Assembly (NCBI RefSeq): GCF_001612845.1
Contig: NZ_BDBF01000010.1
Span: 1 to 64,000 of the forward strand
Reading direction: 5' to 3'
DNA: 64,000 nt
Origin: Nocardia elegans NBRC 108235
GTDB taxonomy: Bacteria; Actinomycetota; Actinomycetes; Mycobacteriales; Mycobacteriaceae
Shown one piece after another: positions 25,590 through 34,580 of this stretch; the stretch's first letter is position 1; each line of letters starts with the position of its first letter. Below the pieces are notes generated by a model, which worked only from the letters and a program-made list of their open reading frames with translations, searched no databases and had not been told where the DNA came from. The position numbers and the translations under genes are program-made.

Positions 25590-26978
25590 TCATGTGCGCG
25601 GACGGAACGCCCACCCCGCTGCCGCGGCCAGCAATCCCATCGCCGCCATGTAGAGCCAGCCGGCGCGGAAATCGGCGAGGTCGTAGCCCGCGGTGCGGGT
25701 GAGGATCGCGGTCAGCACGGCAACGCCGAGTGCCGATGCGGTCTGGCGCGCCATCATCAACGTGCCCGAACCCAGGGACAGTTGATCCGGTGGCAGCAAC
25801 GACGAGGCGCCGAACAGCGGCGGTTGCAACAGGGCCGTACTGACGCCCGCGAGCACGGCTCCCGGCAGGAAGACCAGCGGATACGAAGCGCCGCAACCGC
25901 TCAGAGCGATCCACCACCCCGCGCCCGCCGCGATGGCGAGCCCACCCAGCGCGGCGGAGGCACGGGCGCCGATGCGAGCGACGAGGCGGCCGGACAGTGG
26001 TGACACCAGCAGGCAGCTGATCGGAATCGGCGCGATCCCCAGGCTGGCTCCCAGCTCGGAGTAGTGCCACTGCGCGGTGAGGTACAGGGTGCCCGAGAGC
26101 AGGAGGGCCGCGAAGGCCAGGTAGTAGCAGAACACGCCGAGGGTGGCGATGCGAAACATGCTGTGCCGCAAAACCGCCGGACTCACCACCGGATCGGGAT
26201 GGTGTCGTACGTGGTAGGTGAAGGCCGCCGCGAGTGCGACCGCTCCGGCCAGTGTCGCGGCCGTGGCCGCCGACCCGTAGCCCCACGCCGCCGCCTGGAC
26301 GAAGACGGTGGTCAGTGCCGCGGTGGCGCCGAGAATCAGTGCGGCGCCGAGCAGATCGAGCCGGCGCCGCACCCGCGCCCGGATGTCGGGCAGTACCCGC
26401 CATCCGACAGCGAGCGCCGCCATCGTGATCGGCACGTTCAGCCAGAAGATCCACCGCCACCCCCATTCGAGCAGTAGACCGCCGATCACCGGGCCGCTAC
26501 TGGCGCCCGCCGCGGCGATCGCGGTCCAGATCCCCATCACCGTCGGATGTTCGCGAACGTCGAAGGAGGGCAACACGAGTCCGAGGCCGGTCGGAACCAG
26601 CAGCGCCGCCGCCGCGGCCTGCACGACCCGCGCGGCGATCAACGCCACCAGCGTCGGCGCGACCGCGCACCCGATCGAGGCGACGCCGAAAAGTGTTATC
26701 CCGATGAGGAATCCACGTCGGCGGCCGGTGTCGTCGGCCAGACGGCCCGCGGGGACCAGCAGTGCGGCCATCACGATCGTGTAGGCGTTGAGCACCCACG
26801 ACACGGTGTTCGGAGAGGCGCCGGCGAAGGAGGTCTGCAGGGTGGGGAAGGCGACGGTGACTGCGAAGAGGTCGAGAATCGCGAGGAATTGCGCGACGCT
26901 CGCCACCGCCAGAATCCGCCACCGCCGCGGCGATTGGGTGATCGGCGTATCCGCGCGAACATTGGCCGTAATTGTCAT
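25590..26978 (-). CDS. MFS transporter (DHA2-like drug exporter)
   Basis: A 462-residue major facilitator protein with many hydrophobic helices and a short hydrophilic N-terminus. The motif A loop between helices 2 and 3 reads GRLADDTGRRRGFLIG, and motif C-like GPVIGGLLLEWGWRWIFWLN is typical of drug:H+ antiporters. It would export toxic small molecules across the cytoplasmic membrane. It is divergent from one GlxA-type regulator (27050) and follows the direction of another (24546), so either could regulate it. No clear ribosome site precedes the ATG at 26978. Confidence 0.87.
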   Translation of the reverse strand: MTITANVRADTPITQSPRRWRILAVASVAQFLAILDLFAVTVAFPTLQTSFAGASPNTVSWVLNAYTIVMAALLVPAGRLADDTGRRRGFLIGITLFGVASIGCAVAPTLVALIAARVVQAAAAALLVPTGLGLVLPSFDVREHPTVMGIWTAIAAAGASSGPVIGGLLLEWGWRWIFWLNVPITMAALAVGWRVLPDIRARVRRRLDLLGAALILGATAALTTVFVQAAAWGYGSAATAATLAGAVALAAAFTYHVRHHPDPVVSPAVLRHSMFRIATLGVFCYYLAFAALLLSGTLYLTAQWHYSELGASLGIAPIPISCLLVSPLSGRLVARIGARASAALGGLAIAAGAGWWIALSGCGASYPLVFLPGAVLAGVSTALLQPPLFGASSLLPPDQLSLGSGTLMMARQTASALGVAVLTAILTRTAGYDLADFRAGWLYMAAMGLLAAAAGWAFRPRT

Positions 26979-27049
26979 GTATGCAACTATTCAGCCGCAG
27001 AACCACCGGATCGAGTGGCGGATTTGCCAACATGCGCTAGATTTCTGAC

Positions 27050-28072
27050 ATGACTGCGGACGTGATGTGCGAATCCGGACACGCCGGAACAGTGGCGGTC
27101 GCGGTGGCGCCGGGCCAGCCGGTGTTCGAGGTCGCGATCCCGTACCAGGTGTTCTTCGAACCGCCGCCCGGGGTCGACGCCGAGCAGTGGTATCGGCTGC
27201 GCATGTGCGGCCCCCGCGGCACCCGGCATGCGACGCTGCGCGATCCGTTCGTCACGCTGACCGATTACGACTACGACGATCTGATCGCGGCCGACACCGT
27301 CGTCGTCCCGGCGACCCCGAACGTGCGCGAGGAGCCACCCGCCGAATTGGTGGCGGCCGTGCGCGCGGCTTACGAGGCGGGAGCGCGCATCGCCGCATTG
27401 TGTTCGGGCGCTTTCGTTCTCGCGGCGGCCGGTCTGCTCGACGGGCGCCGCATGACCACACATTGGAAGCATGTCCCGGCCCTGCTGGAACGGTATCCGC
27501 ACCTCGATGTCGACGCGAGCGTGCTCTACATCGACGACGGGCAGATTCTCACCAGCGCGGGAACCATGGCCGGGATGGATCTGTGTATCCACCTGATCCG
27601 CAAGGACCTCGGCTCCCGCGTCGCCAATGCCGCCGCGCGCGGGCTGGTGGTGCCGCCGCACCGCGCGGGCGGGCAGGCGCAGTATCTGCGGAATCCGGTG
27701 CCGGTCGACGCGGCCGATCCGGGCGTGGCCGCGACCCTGCAGTGGGCGCTCACCCGGCTCGACACCGTACTGACCGTCGGGGACCTGGCCCGGCACAGCG
27801 GACTCAGCGAGCGGACCCTGGCCCGGCGATTCCATGCCGAACTGGGCACGACCCCGCTGCGCTGGCTGCTCACCCAGCGCATCATCCGAGCGCGAGAATT
27901 GCTGGAAACCACCGACCTCGCCGTCGACGTGGTGGCCGAGCGCTGCGGCCTGGGCAGTGCGGCGAATCTGCGCGCCCACTTCGGGCGCGAGGTGGGCGTC
28001 TCACCGAGCGAATACCGTCGGTCGCACCGGAGCAATCGGCACGAGGTGGTCGTGGCGGCGCAACACGCGTAG
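27050..28072 (+). CDS. GlxA/FtrA-family transcriptional regulator (DJ-1/PfpI-AraC)
   Basis: A 340-residue regulator with a DJ-1/PfpI-like N-terminal domain containing the ALCSGAFVLAAAGLLDG elbow and a C-terminal AraC domain (about 225-325) with LARHSGLSERTLARRF and CGLGSAANLRAHFGREVGVS. The middle resembles FtrA-type regulators. No ribosome site is seen; TAGATT at 27038-27043 lies 6 bp before the ATG and would fit a leaderless transcript. It is divergent from the MFS gene with a 71-bp gap, making that gene the best target candidate. Confidence 0.87.
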   Translation: MTADVMCESGHAGTVAVAVAPGQPVFEVAIPYQVFFEPPPGVDAEQWYRLRMCGPRGTRHATLRDPFVTLTDYDYDDLIAADTVVVPATPNVREEPPAELVAAVRAAYEAGARIAALCSGAFVLAAAGLLDGRRMTTHWKHVPALLERYPHLDVDASVLYIDDGQILTSAGTMAGMDLCIHLIRKDLGSRVANAAARGLVVPPHRAGGQAQYLRNPVPVDAADPGVAATLQWALTRLDTVLTVGDLARHSGLSERTLARRFHAELGTTPLRWLLTQRIIRARELLETTDLAVDVVAERCGLGSAANLRAHFGREVGVSPSEYRRSHRSNRHEVVVAAQHA

Positions 28073-28098
28073 ACCGGTGCACCGGCAGCGCGCCGGTC
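28072..28098. terminator. Hairpin between convergent genes
   Basis: GACCGGTGC (28072-28080) can pair with GCGCCGGTC (28090-28098), with one G-U pair, around a 9-nt loop. It starts at the stop codon of the GlxA-type regulator and faces the convergent flavoprotein gene. Confidence 0.45.
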
Positions 28099-28110
28099 CG
28101 ATGATCGTGG

Positions 28111-29586
28111 CTAACCCCGCGCCGCGGCAATTCCCGCGCGGCGGCCGAAGAACGTCCCGTCACCGAGCGACGTCCCGCTGATATATCCCTGCCCGTGCAG
28201 ATTGACCGCCGCGCGGCCGGCGGCGAACAGTCCGGGCATGAGTGCGCCGTCGATATCCAGGACCCGGCCGTGCCTGTCGGTGTGCAAACCGCCGAGCGTG
28301 AACACCGAGGCGCCGGTGCCTCGGCGGTCGCCGGCTTCGGCGGGCGGGCGAATGCCGGCGCGCACATCGATGGCCGCCAGCGGGGCGCGCAGCGGACGTA
28401 GCCACCGCGCCGCCTTGTGCTGGTCGGGATCCGTTCCGGCAGAGGCGAATTCGTTGTAGCGGCACAGTGTGGCCGCCAATGCGCCCGGCGGCAGATCCAT
28501 CGCGGCGCCGAGTTCGTCGGCGGTTTCGGCCAGATGGGTCGGCTGCACACCCCAGCGTTGTTCTTCCGGCACGGCCTCGAACGCTTCCTCGTCGACCACC
28601 ACCCACACCCGCATACCCTGCGTGAACAGCGCCGCCTGGCCGATGCGGCCCGGATAGGTGTCCTCGTTGACGAAGCGCTGTCCCTTGTCGTTCACCACGA
28701 TTCCGCGCGCGGCCAATCCGGGAATCAGCGAAATCCCCACCTGCCCCGTCGACATGTGCCGCACCGCCGCACCCGCGGCCTGCGCCATGCGGATGCCGCT
28801 GCCGTCGTCGGTACCGGCGCTGACCTTGGTATGGCCGAGCAGCAGCGGGGCGTGCGCGGCGAGCATCTCGTCGTTGTCGACGAATCCGCCGGTGGTGAGG
28901 ACACATCCGCGCCGGACTCGAATCGTCAGTTCGCGGCCGTACTGCCGGGCGACCACGCCGGTGACCGTGCCGTCGCCGGCGAGAATCAGCGCTGTTGCGG
29001 CGGTGTCGAAAAGGGATGTCACACCGGCCGATTCGGTTGCCGCGCTGAGGCATTGCATCAGCAGGCGGCCGCCGAAGTCGTTGGCGGTGGGCCGATGCCC
29101 GCGCGGGGCGGGACGTGCGATCTCGGTGAAGGGCCAGCTGTTCTCGCCGAGCCACATCAGGCCGTCGTCGGTGGGTGGCACCCACGCCGGGGCATCCCAG
29201 AGCGACGGTGCGAACGGCACGCCGCGGTCGACCAGCCAGTGGAAATGTTCGACACTGTGCTCGCAGTAGTCGGCGATCTTCGCGGTGTCGGCGCCGGGGC
29301 CGAGGGCGGCGGTCAGGTAGGCGGCCATATCGGCCGGGGTGTCGTCGAAGCCGCAGGCGGTTTGGATCGGGGTGCCCCCGCCGAGGTAGATCTCACCGCC
29401 GGACATCGCCGACGAGCCGCCCGGACCGCCCGCGCGATCGAGCACCAGGACCCGCGCTCCCGTGCGCGCGGCTTCGAATGCCGCTGCGGCACCGGCGCAT
29501 CCGTATCCGACGACCAGCACGTCGGTGTCCAGGTCGTAGCGGGTGATCTCGGTCGACGATCGTGGCGTCACCGCGTGAACCGGCAT
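28111..29586 (-). CDS. KstD-like FAD-binding dehydrogenase
   Basis: A 491-residue flavoprotein of the fumarate reductase/3-ketosteroid dehydrogenase superfamily. The FAD fold is LVVGYGCAGAAAAFEA with PGGSSAMSGGEIYLGGGT, and the C-terminus has GRAAVNLHGQGYISGTSLGD followed by GTFFGRRAG. It is about 90 residues shorter than the kstD product of this window and lacks that enzyme's exact C-terminal signature, so the substrate may be a different cyclic ketone or enone. ATG at 29586 has GGAGAGG upstream. It is the last gene of a run with the secreted phosphatase and the epimerase/PEP fusion. Confidence 0.82.
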   Translation of the reverse strand: MPVHAVTPRSSTEITRYDLDTDVLVVGYGCAGAAAAFEAARTGARVLVLDRAGGPGGSSAMSGGEIYLGGGTPIQTACGFDDTPADMAAYLTAALGPGADTAKIADYCEHSVEHFHWLVDRGVPFAPSLWDAPAWVPPTDDGLMWLGENSWPFTEIARPAPRGHRPTANDFGGRLLMQCLSAATESAGVTSLFDTAATALILAGDGTVTGVVARQYGRELTIRVRRGCVLTTGGFVDNDEMLAAHAPLLLGHTKVSAGTDDGSGIRMAQAAGAAVRHMSTGQVGISLIPGLAARGIVVNDKGQRFVNEDTYPGRIGQAALFTQGMRVWVVVDEEAFEAVPEEQRWGVQPTHLAETADELGAAMDLPPGALAATLCRYNEFASAGTDPDQHKAARWLRPLRAPLAAIDVRAGIRPPAEAGDRRGTGASVFTLGGLHTDRHGRVLDIDGALMPGLFAAGRAAVNLHGQGYISGTSLGDGTFFGRRAGIAAARG

Positions 29587-29659
29587 GGTCTGCCTCTCCT
29601 CGGCGGCACGCCGCGCTCGACGGTGAGCGCGGCGTGCCGGTGGCCGGGTCCGAGTGGGT

Positions 29660-30592
29660 TCAGCGGCCCGGCTTGTCCAGCAACTTGGCCTTCAGGGCGT
29701 CGACCGTCGCCGAATCCACGCCCAAGCCGTCGGACAGGAACCGATCGAAGGATCCGTAGGACTGCTGGACCTGGTCGAAGGAGGCGTCCAGATAATCGGC
29801 CTGGACACCCAGAATCGGTTCGAACAGCGACGGATCGGTGACCAGACCCCGCTGCATCAGCGCATCCATCTGTGCCTTGTTGCTCGCGGCCAGATAGTCG
29901 TTGGACGCCAGGTAGTCCTTGTAGATCTGGCCCTTGGGCACATCCAGCGCCGACATCAGGATCGCGGTCATCCAGCCGGTGCGGTCCTTACCGGAAGTGC
30001 AGTGGTAGAGCACCGCATTCGGGGAGTTCGCGATCTCCTTCAGCGCCGAAGCGAACTGCGCCCGGGCCGAACCGTCGCTGACCAGCCAGCGGTAGTAGTC
30101 GCGCATGATCTGCGCGGCCTTCCCGTCGCCGAGCTTGTCCTGCTGCACCTGCGGTCCGCCGGCGATGGTGCTCGACACCATGAGATAGAAATCGTTGTTC
30201 GGATCCCAGATCGACTGCGCGCTGTAGGGGATCGACGACGGCAGCTGATCCGGGGCGGCCTTCATCTCGTTCGGGCTGCGGAAGTCGATGGCCTTGCCGA
30301 TCTGCAGCGAAACCAGTTTCTGCTGATCCGCCGGCGTCAGCCGGTTGAGCGCATCGGAGCGGTAGACCAGGCCGAACCGAATCTTCCCGCCTCCGTGCTG
30401 CGTCGGATAGCCACCGATATCGCGGGCGTTGGGTGCGGAAATGCCCAGGGACTGTTGCTGATCCGAGGTGGCCGGCGCGGTGTGGACCAGTGGCGGCGCA
30501 GCGAACGCCGGGGTGGTCGCGGCGGGGAGGACGGCGATGAGCGCGGCGGCCAAACCGGCCACCGACCCCCGCAGGACATGCGAAATCGGCAC
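29660..30592 (-). CDS. Secreted PtpB-like tyrosine phosphatase
   Basis: A 310-residue phosphatase with an N-terminal signal peptide (hydrophobic AGLAAALIAVLPAATTPAFA, likely cut after about residue 31). The active-site loop HCTSGKDRTG holds Cys198 and Arg204, and RDIGGYPT and VYRSDALNRL match the tyrosine/dual-specificity phosphatase group. It would act outside the membrane or be exported. GTG at 30592 has AAGGAA 8 nt upstream. It is 92 bp downstream of the epimerase/PEP-utilising fusion, repeating the arrangement seen at 20.6-23.5 kb. Confidence 0.87.
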   Translation of the reverse strand: MPISHVLRGSVAGLAAALIAVLPAATTPAFAAPPLVHTAPATSDQQQSLGISAPNARDIGGYPTQHGGGKIRFGLVYRSDALNRLTPADQQKLVSLQIGKAIDFRSPNEMKAAPDQLPSSIPYSAQSIWDPNNDFYLMVSSTIAGGPQVQQDKLGDGKAAQIMRDYYRWLVSDGSARAQFASALKEIANSPNAVLYHCTSGKDRTGWMTAILMSALDVPKGQIYKDYLASNDYLAASNKAQMDALMQRGLVTDPSLFEPILGVQADYLDASFDQVQQSYGSFDRFLSDGLGVDSATVDALKAKLLDKPGR

Positions 30593-30684
30593 GGGTGGTG
30601 TTCCTTTCCTCGAGGTCCGCCGGATCGACGACGGACCACGTCCTGAGCCGCGGATTCGTTCGCGCGGCGTCGTTTCGGCGAGCC

Positions 30685-33102
30685 TCAGGCGTCGGCGTCG
30701 GCCAGCAGCGTCACGGTTCCGGCGGCGCCGTCGACCCGAACCCGCTGACCGTCGGACAGACCCGTGCTGGCGGTCTTGGTGTCCACCACGCACGGAATGC
30801 CGAACTCGCGGGCCACGATGGCCGCATGCGAGGCCGAGCCGCCGATATCGGTGACCACCGCGGCGGCGTAGGCGAACATCGCGGTATGGCCGGTATCGGT
30901 GACCGAGGCGACCAGGATGTCGCCGGGCTCGATATCGTCGTCGGAGCTCAGCACCAGTTTCACCGTGCCCTCCACGACACCGGCGCTCACTCCGGTGCCG
31001 GTGAGGCTCTCGCCGACGGCGAGCGCACCCGAGACCGGCTGCGGTTCCCAGCGGCCGACCACCAGATCCGGCATCCGCACCGCCTGCAGCCGCACCCGCT
31101 CTTCGCGTCGGCGTGCCACGCGATCCTTCAGATCCGCCGGGGCCCACAGCAATTCGTCGAGCGTGAGGAACCAGGCGTCGTCGACATTGTTGAGTTCGTG
31201 CCGGTCGACCAGACGCGCCGCCAGCTCACGGGCCGCCATGCGCAGGCAGTTCGTATACCGCACCACCGCATCGCGGACACGTTCCCGCGAGACCGTGGCG
31301 CCGACGGCCATCCGCGCGGTGCGGGCGGTCGGGTCGGCGACCGCGTCGCGCTTCGGCGCCGGGAGTTCCGCGGCCCGAGCCGCGGCCGTGACCAGCAACT
31401 CGGGGCGGTCGCCGAAGGTCGGGTTGAGGAATTCGCATTCGCCCGGCCCGCGATGGCCGACCACCGCCAGTTCGGCGTCCAAGGCCTGCGCGAAGCGCGG
31501 CGAGCGGCTGCGGGCCAGGGCGACGTCGCCGGCCCGGGCGGCCTCGTGAACGGCGGGTTCCGCGCGGCAGACCGCGGCCAGCCGTTCCACCGCCAGCATC
31601 GGTCGCGCCGATTCGAGGCGGTTCACGTCGATCGGAACGTCCGGATCGTCTTTGCCGCGTGCGTGCATGGCGGTCGCGGCGCCGACCAGCATGACGCCGA
31701 TGGAGGCCGCCGCCCACGACTGGTTGAGCCGATCCCGCCACAGCAATGCCCGCGCATGCAGCTGCGCATCGGTCAGCTTCTCGATGTCGTTGCGGGACAG
31801 TGCCTCGCAATGTGAGGCGGCGTTGATCGTTTCGGTGGTGGTACCGAAGCGCAGTGCTGTCGCCAGCACCCGGCCGGTGGCCTTGGCCGTCCCCCAGCTG
31901 CTGCCCAGTCCGGTCGGCATCGGCGGACGGCCCTGGGGCTGCAACGGGACCTCGGGCGGGATGGCGCCGTACACGTCGCGGCGGATGCTGTCCTCGTCCC
32001 AGCCCGGCATATTGTCCGCGGCGAGGACGCCGATCGAGGCGTTGATGAAGATGTGGTGGCCGAGCACCGAGGTGACGCGGCTGGTCCAATGCTCGAGGGC
32101 GATGCCCTCGAGGGCGATCATGTGACCCATCGCGGCATTGGCGAGCCGGATGGCCCCCGCCTGCAGGTCGATGGTGAGTGGGCTCATCGGGCCGGGCAGC
32201 GCCTCGGAGGTGTTGGTGGCGGTGTGCACGGGAATGCGCGGGTCGACCCGATCGTCGAATTCGCCCTCCAGGCCCTCCGGCGCGGCCACCTCCAGCGGAT
32301 GCCCGTCGGAAGTCTTCGCGCGGGCGGGAATCACATAGTCGGTCAGCGGGATCGCGCCGCGGCGGGCGCGGAAGCCGGTGCCGTGCGCGCGGCGGCCGAT
32401 CAGGCCACGCACCATGTCCTCGACCACTTCGGTGCCGGTCCAGCCGTAACGGAAGTCCCAATCATGCTGTGCGGCAGCAGGATCGAGATCGGGCAGGCGA
32501 CTGCCGCCGGTGCCCGGTACGCGAGGCGGAATCCGCAGACCGGCTTCCCGCAGCATGGTCCGCGCCTGTGAACCGGAAACAAGCTCGGGCGCAACGAGGT
32601 CCACCGCGCCGATGCGATCGGAAATCGCAGCTAGTACCAGGAAGCGTTCCACGTCGTCGGTGTGCACCAGCGGAATCCGCTGAGAGCCGTTCGCGTTCAG
32701 CAGTGTCCGGACCACCGCGCGGCTTCCCTCCGTGGTGCGCCGACCGGCTACCAAGGCGGGACGAACCAGCAGCGCCCGTGCGCCGGTGGCCGCAATGGCT
32801 GAGCGCGCCAGGCTCTCCCGCTCGGGCGAGGCGAGCACAACCAGCCGGGCGCCCGCCTCCTGCGCCGCGGCGGCAACCGCCGCGACCGGTCCGTCCGAAA
32901 CGTCCAGCACCACGTCGCAACCGTCCACGATGCCGCGGTAGGCGCCGGCACTGCCGGGATCGGCGATATGCACCTCGATCCGCGGGTCCACATACCGGTG
33001 CCGGACCCGGTCCGCTCCGGCGACGTCGTGCCCGGCGGCCGCCAGCATGCGCGCCACCGCGCGACCGGTGGGTGTGGTGACTCCGGTGATCAGGACCCGC
33101 AT
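30685..33102 (-). CDS. NAD-epimerase / PEP-utilising swivel fusion protein (Rv2047c-like)
   Basis: An 805-residue fusion. Residues 1 to about 230 are an atypical NAD(P)-binding epimerase domain (MRVLITGVTTPTGRAVARML). Residues about 290-690 resemble the acceptor-binding part of PEP-utilising enzymes, with the NTSEALPGPMSPLT signature. Residues about 700-805 are the phosphohistidine swivel GGSASHAAIVAREFGIPCVV with His759. No ATP-grasp domain is present, so the source of the phosphoryl group is unclear. M. tuberculosis Rv2047c has the same organisation. ATG at 33102 has GGAGGAAG upstream. It heads an operon with the secreted tyrosine phosphatase and a KstD-like flavoprotein. Confidence 0.82.
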   Translation of the reverse strand: MRVLITGVTTPTGRAVARMLAAAGHDVAGADRVRHRYVDPRIEVHIADPGSAGAYRGIVDGCDVVLDVSDGPVAAVAAAAQEAGARLVVLASPERESLARSAIAATGARALLVRPALVAGRRTTEGSRAVVRTLLNANGSQRIPLVHTDDVERFLVLAAISDRIGAVDLVAPELVSGSQARTMLREAGLRIPPRVPGTGGSRLPDLDPAAAQHDWDFRYGWTGTEVVEDMVRGLIGRRAHGTGFRARRGAIPLTDYVIPARAKTSDGHPLEVAAPEGLEGEFDDRVDPRIPVHTATNTSEALPGPMSPLTIDLQAGAIRLANAAMGHMIALEGIALEHWTSRVTSVLGHHIFINASIGVLAADNMPGWDEDSIRRDVYGAIPPEVPLQPQGRPPMPTGLGSSWGTAKATGRVLATALRFGTTTETINAASHCEALSRNDIEKLTDAQLHARALLWRDRLNQSWAAASIGVMLVGAATAMHARGKDDPDVPIDVNRLESARPMLAVERLAAVCRAEPAVHEAARAGDVALARSRSPRFAQALDAELAVVGHRGPGECEFLNPTFGDRPELLVTAAARAAELPAPKRDAVADPTARTARMAVGATVSRERVRDAVVRYTNCLRMAARELAARLVDRHELNNVDDAWFLTLDELLWAPADLKDRVARRREERVRLQAVRMPDLVVGRWEPQPVSGALAVGESLTGTGVSAGVVEGTVKLVLSSDDDIEPGDILVASVTDTGHTAMFAYAAAVVTDIGGSASHAAIVAREFGIPCVVDTKTASTGLSDGQRVRVDGAAGTVTLLADADA

Positions 33103-33416
33103 CGACTCTTCCTCCTCGCGTGCGCCACCCACGAACGTGACGCCGTTCACACACCATGACGAGTAGATCGCGGGGTGCCCGCGCAAAGTCCCGGTCAGCG
33201 GGCGCCCCGGCTCGCTGAGTGGGGCGGTGTTTTCGGCCTTCGCTTCGCTCCGGCGGGTCTCGGCCCCTGCTCGGCGGACTCCGGCGGTCCTACGCCCTCC
33301 CGCGCCGCCTGCATTCCGATGATCGGGACTTCTCGGTCCCACCACCTGCACCCGCCCCTACCGTCGAGGCATCGACCCAGTGCGTGGCAGCGCAGAGGCA
33401 GGGAGGAACACCGGCA
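33103..33416. promoter_or_regulatory. Divergent promoter region upstream of hsaA
   Basis: These 314 bp separate the epimerase/PEP fusion from hsaA. No gene is supported in them. Visible elements are AGTCCCGGTCAGCGG at 33187-33201, which recurs at 20473-20487, a GGGAC-n6-GTCCC inverted repeat at 33325-33340, and GGGAGG (33401-33406) before hsaA. No KstR-type AAC-n2-GTT box is seen. Confidence 0.45.
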
Positions 33417-34580
33417 ATGACGAACAAGGTGCTCGATCGGGTGCGGGACCTGCTCCCGGCGATCGGGGAACGGGCGGTGACGGCCGAGCAGGAGCGGCGG
33501 GTGCCTGCCGAGACGATCCGCGAGCTGACCGAGGCCGGCGTGTTCCGGATGTTGCAGCCGAGCCGCTTCGGCGGTGCGGAGGAGTCGCCGGTCGCCTTCT
33601 ACGAGGTGATTCGCGCGATCGCGACCGTCTGCCCGTCGACCGCGTGGGTGGCCTCGGTGCTGGGTGCGCATCCGTGGCAGCTGGCGTTGTTCGACCCGCG
33701 GGCCCAGCAGGATGTGTGGGGTGAGGATCCCGACACGCTGGTCTCCTCGTCGTATGCGCCCACCGGCAAGCTGACTCCGGTCGACGGCGGCTTCGAGATG
33801 AGTGGCCGGTGGAGCTTCTCCTCCGGTTGCGATCACGCCGACTGGGCGTTCCTGGGCGCGGTGGTGCCGAACGATCAGGGCGGAGCCGACTACCTGACGG
33901 TGCTGGTGCCACGCACCGACTACCGCATCGAGGACGTCTGGCATGTATCGGGCCTGTCGGGCACGGGAAGTAACGACATCATCGTCGAGAAGGCCTTCAT
34001 CCCGGCGTATCGCGCGTACAGCGCCGCCGATCAGTCCGCGCTCGTAGGCCCCGGGCAGGAGGTGAACACCGCTGCGCTGTACCGGATTTCGTTCGCCAGC
34101 GTGTTCTCCAACACCATCACCGCGCCGATCATCGGCGCCGCGCAGGGCGCCTACGAGTCGCATCTGCGGCGTCAGCGCGAACGGGTCCGGCTGTCCTACG
34201 GCGGGCAGAAGGTCGCCGAGGATCCGTTCGCCCAGGTGCGGATCGCACGTGCCGCTTCGGAGATCGACGCGGCCATCCTGCAGCAGGAACGCAATATCAC
34301 CGAGCAGCTGCGCTACGCCGAAGCGGGCGAGGAGATTCCGTACGAGCTGCGGTTGCGCACCCGCCGCGATCAGGTGCGCGGCACCGAACGCGCGATCTAC
34401 GCGATCGATCTGCTGTTCGAGAACTCCGGCGGCCACTCGATCCGCAAACCCAATGTGATCGAACGCAACTGGCGCGACGCCCACGCCGGCAACGCGCACG
34501 TGATCAACGATGTCGAGCGAGCGCTGGCGATGTACGGTCAGGGTGAGATGGGTGTCGAGGTCACGGAGCGGATGGTCTGA
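33417..34580 (+). CDS. hsaA: HsaA-like 3-HSA hydroxylase, oxygenase component
   Basis: Flavin-dependent monooxygenase of 387 residues with the acyl-CoA dehydrogenase fold. In steroid breakdown HsaA hydroxylates the phenolic secosteroid 3-HSA to the catechol DHSA using FMNH2 from HsaB. Signatures shared with mycobacterial HsaA include WGEDP, SSSYAP, SFSSGCDHADW, GLSGTGSND, DPFAQVRIA and the C-terminal NWRDAHAG. GGGAGG precedes the ATG at 33417 by 10 nt. Its stop shares one base with the hsaD start, so the two are coupled. Unlike in M. tuberculosis, hsaB and hsaC are not adjacent. Confidence 0.88.
   Translation: MTNKVLDRVRDLLPAIGERAVTAEQERRVPAETIRELTEAGVFRMLQPSRFGGAEESPVAFYEVIRAIATVCPSTAWVASVLGAHPWQLALFDPRAQQDVWGEDPDTLVSSSYAPTGKLTPVDGGFEMSGRWSFSSGCDHADWAFLGAVVPNDQGGADYLTVLVPRTDYRIEDVWHVSGLSGTGSNDIIVEKAFIPAYRAYSAADQSALVGPGQEVNTAALYRISFASVFSNTITAPIIGAAQGAYESHLRRQRERVRLSYGGQKVAEDPFAQVRIARAASEIDAAILQQERNITEQLRYAEAGEEIPYELRLRTRRDQVRGTERAIYAIDLLFENSGGHSIRKPNVIERNWRDAHAGNAHVINDVERALAMYGQGEMGVEVTERMV

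Noticed and set aside
33195..34499. Long minus-strand open frame opposite hsaA
   Set aside because: It is a shadow of hsaA, whose plus-strand product has clear family signatures; the antisense product has none.
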